A stretch of 64,000 nucleotides of DNA from Sepioteuthis lessoniana (lineage: Eukaryota > Mollusca > Cephalopoda > Myopsida > Loliginidae). The stretch lies in contig OY757917.1 in the NCBI GenBank assembly GCA_963585895.1, forward strand, positions 102,225,617 through 102,289,616. Direction: 5' to 3'. Under the pieces are notes generated by a model. That model was not told where the DNA came from. It worked only from the letters and a program-made list of their open reading frames with translations, and made no database searches. Positions within the stretch are counted from its first letter, which is position 1. Each line of letters starts with the position of its first letter. Below, piece after piece: positions 48,901 to 55,600 of this stretch. The position numbers and the translations under genes are program-made.

Positions 48901-51900
48901 CTGCCATCCGCTGAGTATTCACCGAGCTCCTGCTGGCGCTTGTGGAAAAGGCATGCTCCCAGTTCTGGATCCGTATCAAGGCAGTGATTGAGGCTAAAGG
49001 TGGCTACATTGAATAGATGTTAGCTCTACTACATAATCAAGTTACCTGAATTGATTTTTTCAATAAAAGTTTTAAAATAAAACTATAGTGTTGTTTTCTT
49101 TAGGATGACAATTTTATCATTCCACCCAGTAAATTTGCTATTAAAATTCTAACGGTATATTTCCAATATTGGGTTAATGGCATAACTCTTGTTGGGTTAA
49201 TCAATGTTGAAGTCAGTCTTTTTTTCTTTTTTTTTTGCAAGCAATCATATAGCTTGGTTTTATGGCATATCAACCATTGCAAGGTATTTAATGCCAGATC
49301 CTGTTATTCACATATATTAAATATATGTATGATTTGTAAACACATTTTGTAGATAACATTCTTAAATGAGCCTGAGCTCTTCTTTGCACACAGTAAAATG
49401 GTTTCAAGTATTCCAATATAACAGTCACAATTTAACATTAGTCAATTGTTTGCACACAGTTTGTTTTATTTAACCCATAGATAGGACCCCCATCAGGTAC
49501 TATCACTCTAGGCAGAGTGGAGCTGGGAGCAATGCCAATGAAGAGGTACTTCACATTCCCCAAAACTCCGAGGTTAGAGACTTATCATCAGATGGTTTAA
49601 TGTCATATCCAGGACACTTGTTGATGTGAGGGTCTTACCCCTGTGCAGAGATGCAGCCAGTGTATTCTACAGCTCCAGATGACTGGGCTGGCAATTATAT
49701 GGTTTCAAGTAACTATTCATATCTAAAAAAAAAAAATAATCATTTGTTTGCACCATTATATGGTTTTAAGTATTCCTATCTAATACTTATAATTTTCAAA
49801 AAGTTCTATTTGAACAACAGATGGGACCCTAACAGGTACTAACACACTGGGTCAGAGTGGACTTAGGAGTAATGACAATGAAGGGGTGACTCCACAGAGT
49901 TCTAAAACTAGAGCCACAACAGCAGATGCAGTTTTGTGTCATACTTAGGACACTTTTCTTTTTTTGCAGAGTAGGTGGGTATTGGTCTTACTACTTTACA
50001 GATGTAGTTGGCATATTCTAGACCCTATTGACAGTGCCTAATAAGATTATGATAATAGTAAATTCCAAACAAAGTTTTTTTAACTTACCATTACTCAAGT
50101 TTAGCAATTCCTCTGGTAGATTTGCCAATTTTTCCTTATTCTCTGATAATGATTCTTCTATTTTAGAAGATTCAGCTTCAATTTTAACATCCTGGATCAT
50201 TTGTTCTGCTTTCAAAGATGGCATTTGTGTTTCTGTAGAAGTTGCTTCTTTTGTAACTGACATGGATGACATCTCTTTAACCCTGAATTTCCACACAGCA
50301 GATCTAGCAGTCTGGCTTCCTTTGGATTCTAACTTGACTTTGTCAGTGTCATTCTCATCTTCTCTTGAAAGAGACAAAGTCTTGGCTTCCTGAGAACTTG
50401 TCACTTTTTTTAAGCACTTCCTTTTTTGAGATGGTCTTATTGAATCTTCCTCCTCATCAGAAATTTCATGGTCACCACCCCTCATCAAGAATGCAGGACT
50501 TTGGCTTCCAACAGCTTCAGTGTTTCTTACAGACTTATCATCCTCTACATAAGGTTGTGTATCTTCTTCAATATCGCTGACACATTCTTCCCCATTCTCT
50601 GTAGAAAATGGCAGAGTTTTTTTGGCTTTGACATTATCTCTTCGCACAGGTGAAAAATTATCCAAACAGTTGATTGTATAAGGTTGTGTAGCTTCAAGAG
50701 CTTCATCATCACTTTTTGATGAAATCTTTGGCAATTTGTCTTTTGTAGATGGTGTGTGAAGAACAGGTATACTGACAGGGACATCTACAGTTTTAGTTTT
50801 GTCAAGTAACTGGTGTTCTGTATTCAGACAGCTTTCTTTCTTTTTATTAGTTTCAGCTTCTAGGAGAGGACTTTTCTTTGATTCACTTGTGACTTCACCA
50901 TCTGACAATACAGAGATTAATGAAGAGGATGATGGCAATTCCTTTGATGGTGTATTTGTTTTGTAAGTTTCAGCAAGACTTTCTGCTTCAGCATTATTTG
51001 ATTCCTCTGTTAGTTTTAACGGCGATTCCACATCAGAGTTATCTACCTTGGATTGTTTCTGTTTTGGTAATTCTTCTGGTAGGGGGTCAACTTCAATGGT
51101 CTCAGTGCGTCCAACATCAATGTCCATTCCGACAAACATAGTCTCATCCGTTGTGACTTGAACAGTTGCCACATCCTCCCCACTTACAACGAGGGTGGCG
51201 GTCTCGTCATTTAAGATAGAATTGGTGTTATCATCATCTTTAGTAGCCAGGACTGTAACGTCATTCTGGCTTGAGACTGGTATGGTGTCTGCAACAACGA
51301 GGGTAGCTGCTTGATCACTGGTCCCTTCATTGTTGGTTAAATTATCACTAGTAACCACATCTTTGGAAAAAGGGACAGTAGCAGCTTCTTCATCATTGAC
51401 AAGAATTGTAGCTACTTCATTGTCAACTGGGAGAGTGTCTTTATCATCAGCTGTCATGGGAACAGTGTCAGCTTCTTCAACAGTGGTATTAAGTGTTGCA
51501 TTCTTGTCACTCTTTGGACTTGCTAAGGGGGACTTGTTGCCTGGAGTGGGTGGACATTCGTATTCATCAGCAATCAATGTAGACATGGCAAACAAATTTG
51601 GGTCTTGTGTCTCTTCAAATTCATCAATTGGTTTTTCCTCATCCTTGGCTATGTCTATGGATTTTGAAGGTACAGTCTTTGGGCTACTCTTGTTGCTTGC
51701 ATCTTTTTTAGAGTATGTCCGAGGGGAATTAGTGGCAAATGAAGTTATAATAGGAGATGACGGAGATGCTGAACCATTTCTCTTAATCGCATCTGTACAT
51801 TCTTCAGAGTTCTTACTTGTAGGCTGAAAGTAAAAAATACCACAATTAATATTTCATATGTACAAAGGTCATTCAATAAATAAGAGGGATTTTTTTGAAA

Positions 51901-52622
51901 AAAGCAAAATAAATTTTCTTTTCAGAATTTTTTTTCCATAAATGTGCCCGTGGTGTAATGGTTATCGTCGTAGGGAATGGACACGGCGACACTAGTTCAA
52001 ACCTGGACGAGACTGATTGGATTTCACATAGCACTAATACCCTTGGGAAAGGTATGAATTCAATTATTCTCCCTCCAGCTATGGTTAAATAGTAGGGCAG
52101 ACTAGGTTCTTCAGCCTTGGTGGGGCAACTGGTCTAGGAGAAGGAAAACTCTGAATTCAAACCTGTTAAACTCCACTTAAAAAATTGACCTTGTTTCATA
52201 TCCTGCCTGAGCGGAGGGGTTGGGTAAATATGATTTGAAATTGGTTTATAGCTGAAGTTATTTTAATCTTGCAAAAATATTTCTTTTGAAGTTATTCAAA
52301 ATGGTGGCATATCAGAGTTCCCCAGGTTTAAACAGAGAAATGAATGCATGATGCATATGAAGAAGCATGTTAAAGTCTAAAAATTGTTTATAAATGGATT
52401 AAACAAGGGTTTGCAACTACAAGTCTGAATCAAAAAGAGAATCCATAGAGTGGAAATAAAGAAAAAGTCCTGGGTGTAAATTTGAGTAAATAAGGTCATG
52501 CTGATAGTTTTTTGGGACATGAAAAGACCCAACACTATCAATTTTGTTGAAAAAGGTAAGACTATACACAGTGCTTCCTATTAGCAATTCCTTAGGCAAA
52601 ATTTTCCTTATTCTGATTGAAC

Positions 52623-52662
<40 letters not shown>

Positions 52663-55600
52663 ATGGTCAGGAGTATCTGGAGGTTATTGACACAGAACAT
52701 GCTATCCTGCTGAACCAACCACTATGCTATAACAACTAGTCAAAAAAATGTGTAGGAATACCCTTCTTTGAACCATATATAGACAATAGTGGATGATGGT
52801 GGGTTTGTAAGAGAAATTCTCATAATGTAGAAATTTATGGAACTTTTACATGGAAAAAATATAACCAAGGCTTTCTTCTCAATCTGGCTGTAATTTTTCT
52901 CAGCTGCTATTAAAGATCTTGAAGCATGCATGATTGACTTAGTTGTTCCATCATCATATTTATGTAATATTACTGCTCTAATTCGCAAATCCCTTGCATC
53001 TGATGTTACGACAATATTTATTTTGGGATCAAAATGCATTAGTGATAAATCAGATATTAGGGCATTTTTGATCTTTTCAAATGCACTTTGGCATTTTTTT
53101 GTCCAAATCCAATTAGCGTCTTTCTTTAACAAGGTGCTGTTAATTCATGCATATTTGGTAAAAAAACATGGTAGTAGTTTGCAGACCCTAAAAATGCGGG
53201 CAATTTTGTTAAATTAGTCAGAACAGGCATGTCTTTAATTGCGCTTGATCAGGCAGGATCCGGATGTCAATCCTTTATGTCAATAATTTATCCCAGATAC
53301 TTTATTCTGGACATAAATAGCTCATATTTTGTTTCACAAATTCCGAACCCATATTCTTTGATCCTTTTGAATACTATTTTCATGTTTTCTGCATGTTAGT
53401 ATCTAGTTTCACTTTTAATCAGTATGTCATCCAGATATGCTTGCACACAATCCAACCCAGCAAGCATTGTATCCATAATTTGTTCGAAGATGCTCAGAGC
53501 TACTTTATCCCAAAAGGGAGTTGGTTGAATTTATACAAAATTCTATGAGAGTTGATAGTAATTTTGAGCACTCTTCTTCTACCAGTATTAGTAGGTAGGT
53601 ATCCGACAAGCCCAACTTGGGAAAAAAATTTTCCACCATTTAGTTTGGCAAAAATTTCTTTCAGACTGGGTAATGGATAATTATAATTTTGCAAGCCCCG
53701 TTGAAAAAAATGGATAATTATAATTTTGCAAGCCCCGTTGAAAAAAATGGATAATTATAATTTTGCAAGCCCCGTTGAAAAAAATGGATAATTATAATTT
53801 TGCAAGCCCCATTGAAAAAATCGGCACATATGCAGATTTTGTTATTCTTTTTCTTTATGCAAACAGTCAGTGATGCCAATTCAGAGTCGTCTATTTTGGA
53901 AATGACCCTTAAATCTTCTAGCCTTTCCAATTCCTTATTGATTAGATTTAATACTGTAAAAGGTACACTCCTTTTCAGTCTGAATACTGGCGTTGCATTT
54001 TCTTTAAATTCTGCCTTTGCTTTTGTACACGTCCCAAGACCTGGAAAAAAAATTCTGGAAATTTTCTTTTTAATTGCTTTGAATTTTTCTGTTGCTGTGA
54101 TATTACTTGTGATGACCATATTTATTTAGTTACACAATGAATTGATTAGCAGGTCCCAAAGATCAAATAACGCAATACCATACGTTCTTTAACACAAGTA
54201 ACAATGCTTTTTTGGTTTTTTTCACAGAAGAAATGTTACAGGTGAATTCATTTAAAAAATTTAATTTCTTTCCAGAAACACCATGAACAACTTTTCTCAA
54301 AGTCAATAAACTAGTTTTTTTCCAGTTTTTTCCAAGTCTATTCATTAATTATAGTAATATCAGACACTGTATCCAATTATTTTATTTTTATAATGTTGAT
54401 CACAATGAAAACAAATTTTCTCTTCAGAGATGTTTCATTTGAAATCTTGCTAATTTTTTCTTTTCACTTATCAATTTTACCCAATGTATTTACTTTGTTG
54501 ACATATTTTTTATTTCTCTTCCATTTTATGGATTTGCAACTCTTATGTCCTAATCTTCCACATGGGTAATATTTTTTTATCTTTAAAGAAGCAATCCCTT
54601 TTAAAATGCTTACCACCACAACCATGGCAAATATTTGGTATGGGGGGGTATTGTAGTTTTTTTGATATTTTGCTGTAAGTTGAAAAACATTTATATTTTT
54701 CCTTTGATGGTCAGACTATGTATTTATGAAATGTCTTTCTCCTCAATACTAGAAGTGTCTAGTTTTGAATTCATCATATGCTGAAATTCTTCAATTATAT
54801 TTTGGAGAGTTAATTTTGAATCCATTTCTAGTCTAGTCAAAATCCTGGATCTTATTTCTGCGTCCTTATTTGAAGGAAAGCCCTGAATGAACATCATACA
54901 TTTAAATGAGTTGGAAGTTAATTTATTTAATTTAAATTTCTCACATTCTTGATTGACAACTCCTGCACAGGTGATAAAATCATCATCATCATCATCACAA
55001 TTTACTAGGTTTAGTCAATTCCACGGCACATTGAATAATGAGGTTCAATCCCCAAAATTTTTTGTTAATATTCCAGTAGTTTCTTCAAAATTTATTTCAC
55101 TTGGTTGTTTTGGCAAAATAAGATTGATATATTTTTTATGTTCAGTGGGAGACAATTTCCTTAATAATAATCTGAGTATCTTTTTGTCATTCCAATATGA
55201 ACAATCCTTTTTGAAGATCCCTTTGTATCTTCTGTAATATATATGAAAAGTTATTCCTTCATCAGGGTTGTAAATAAATTTGCTAATGGAATTTGTGATT
55301 GTGTCTGTTGTGAATGAGTCAGAGGTTTTTTCCTCAGTAGTTTTCTTAAACAATTCAAAAAACATTTGCAGTTTTTTTTCTGAGATTATTGTTCCAGTTA
55401 GTTTTTATGCTGTTGTAATTGTAGTTCTTGCTGTTTCTTTTATTGTTCATTTTGGTCTTTTTGTCTTAACTGCAGTTCCTGCTGTTGTTTTTGCACTGCC
55501 AACATTTGAATCATAATTGATTTCAGTTCATCTATTTTCCTTGTATTCCACAGAGTATTTCAATTATTACTTGTACGATACATATTTTTCCTCTGTAGTT

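Noticed and set aside
50028-51827. Plus-strand ORFs over the acidic exon
   Set aside because: Antisense shadows. The minus strand has fitting splice borders and phases.
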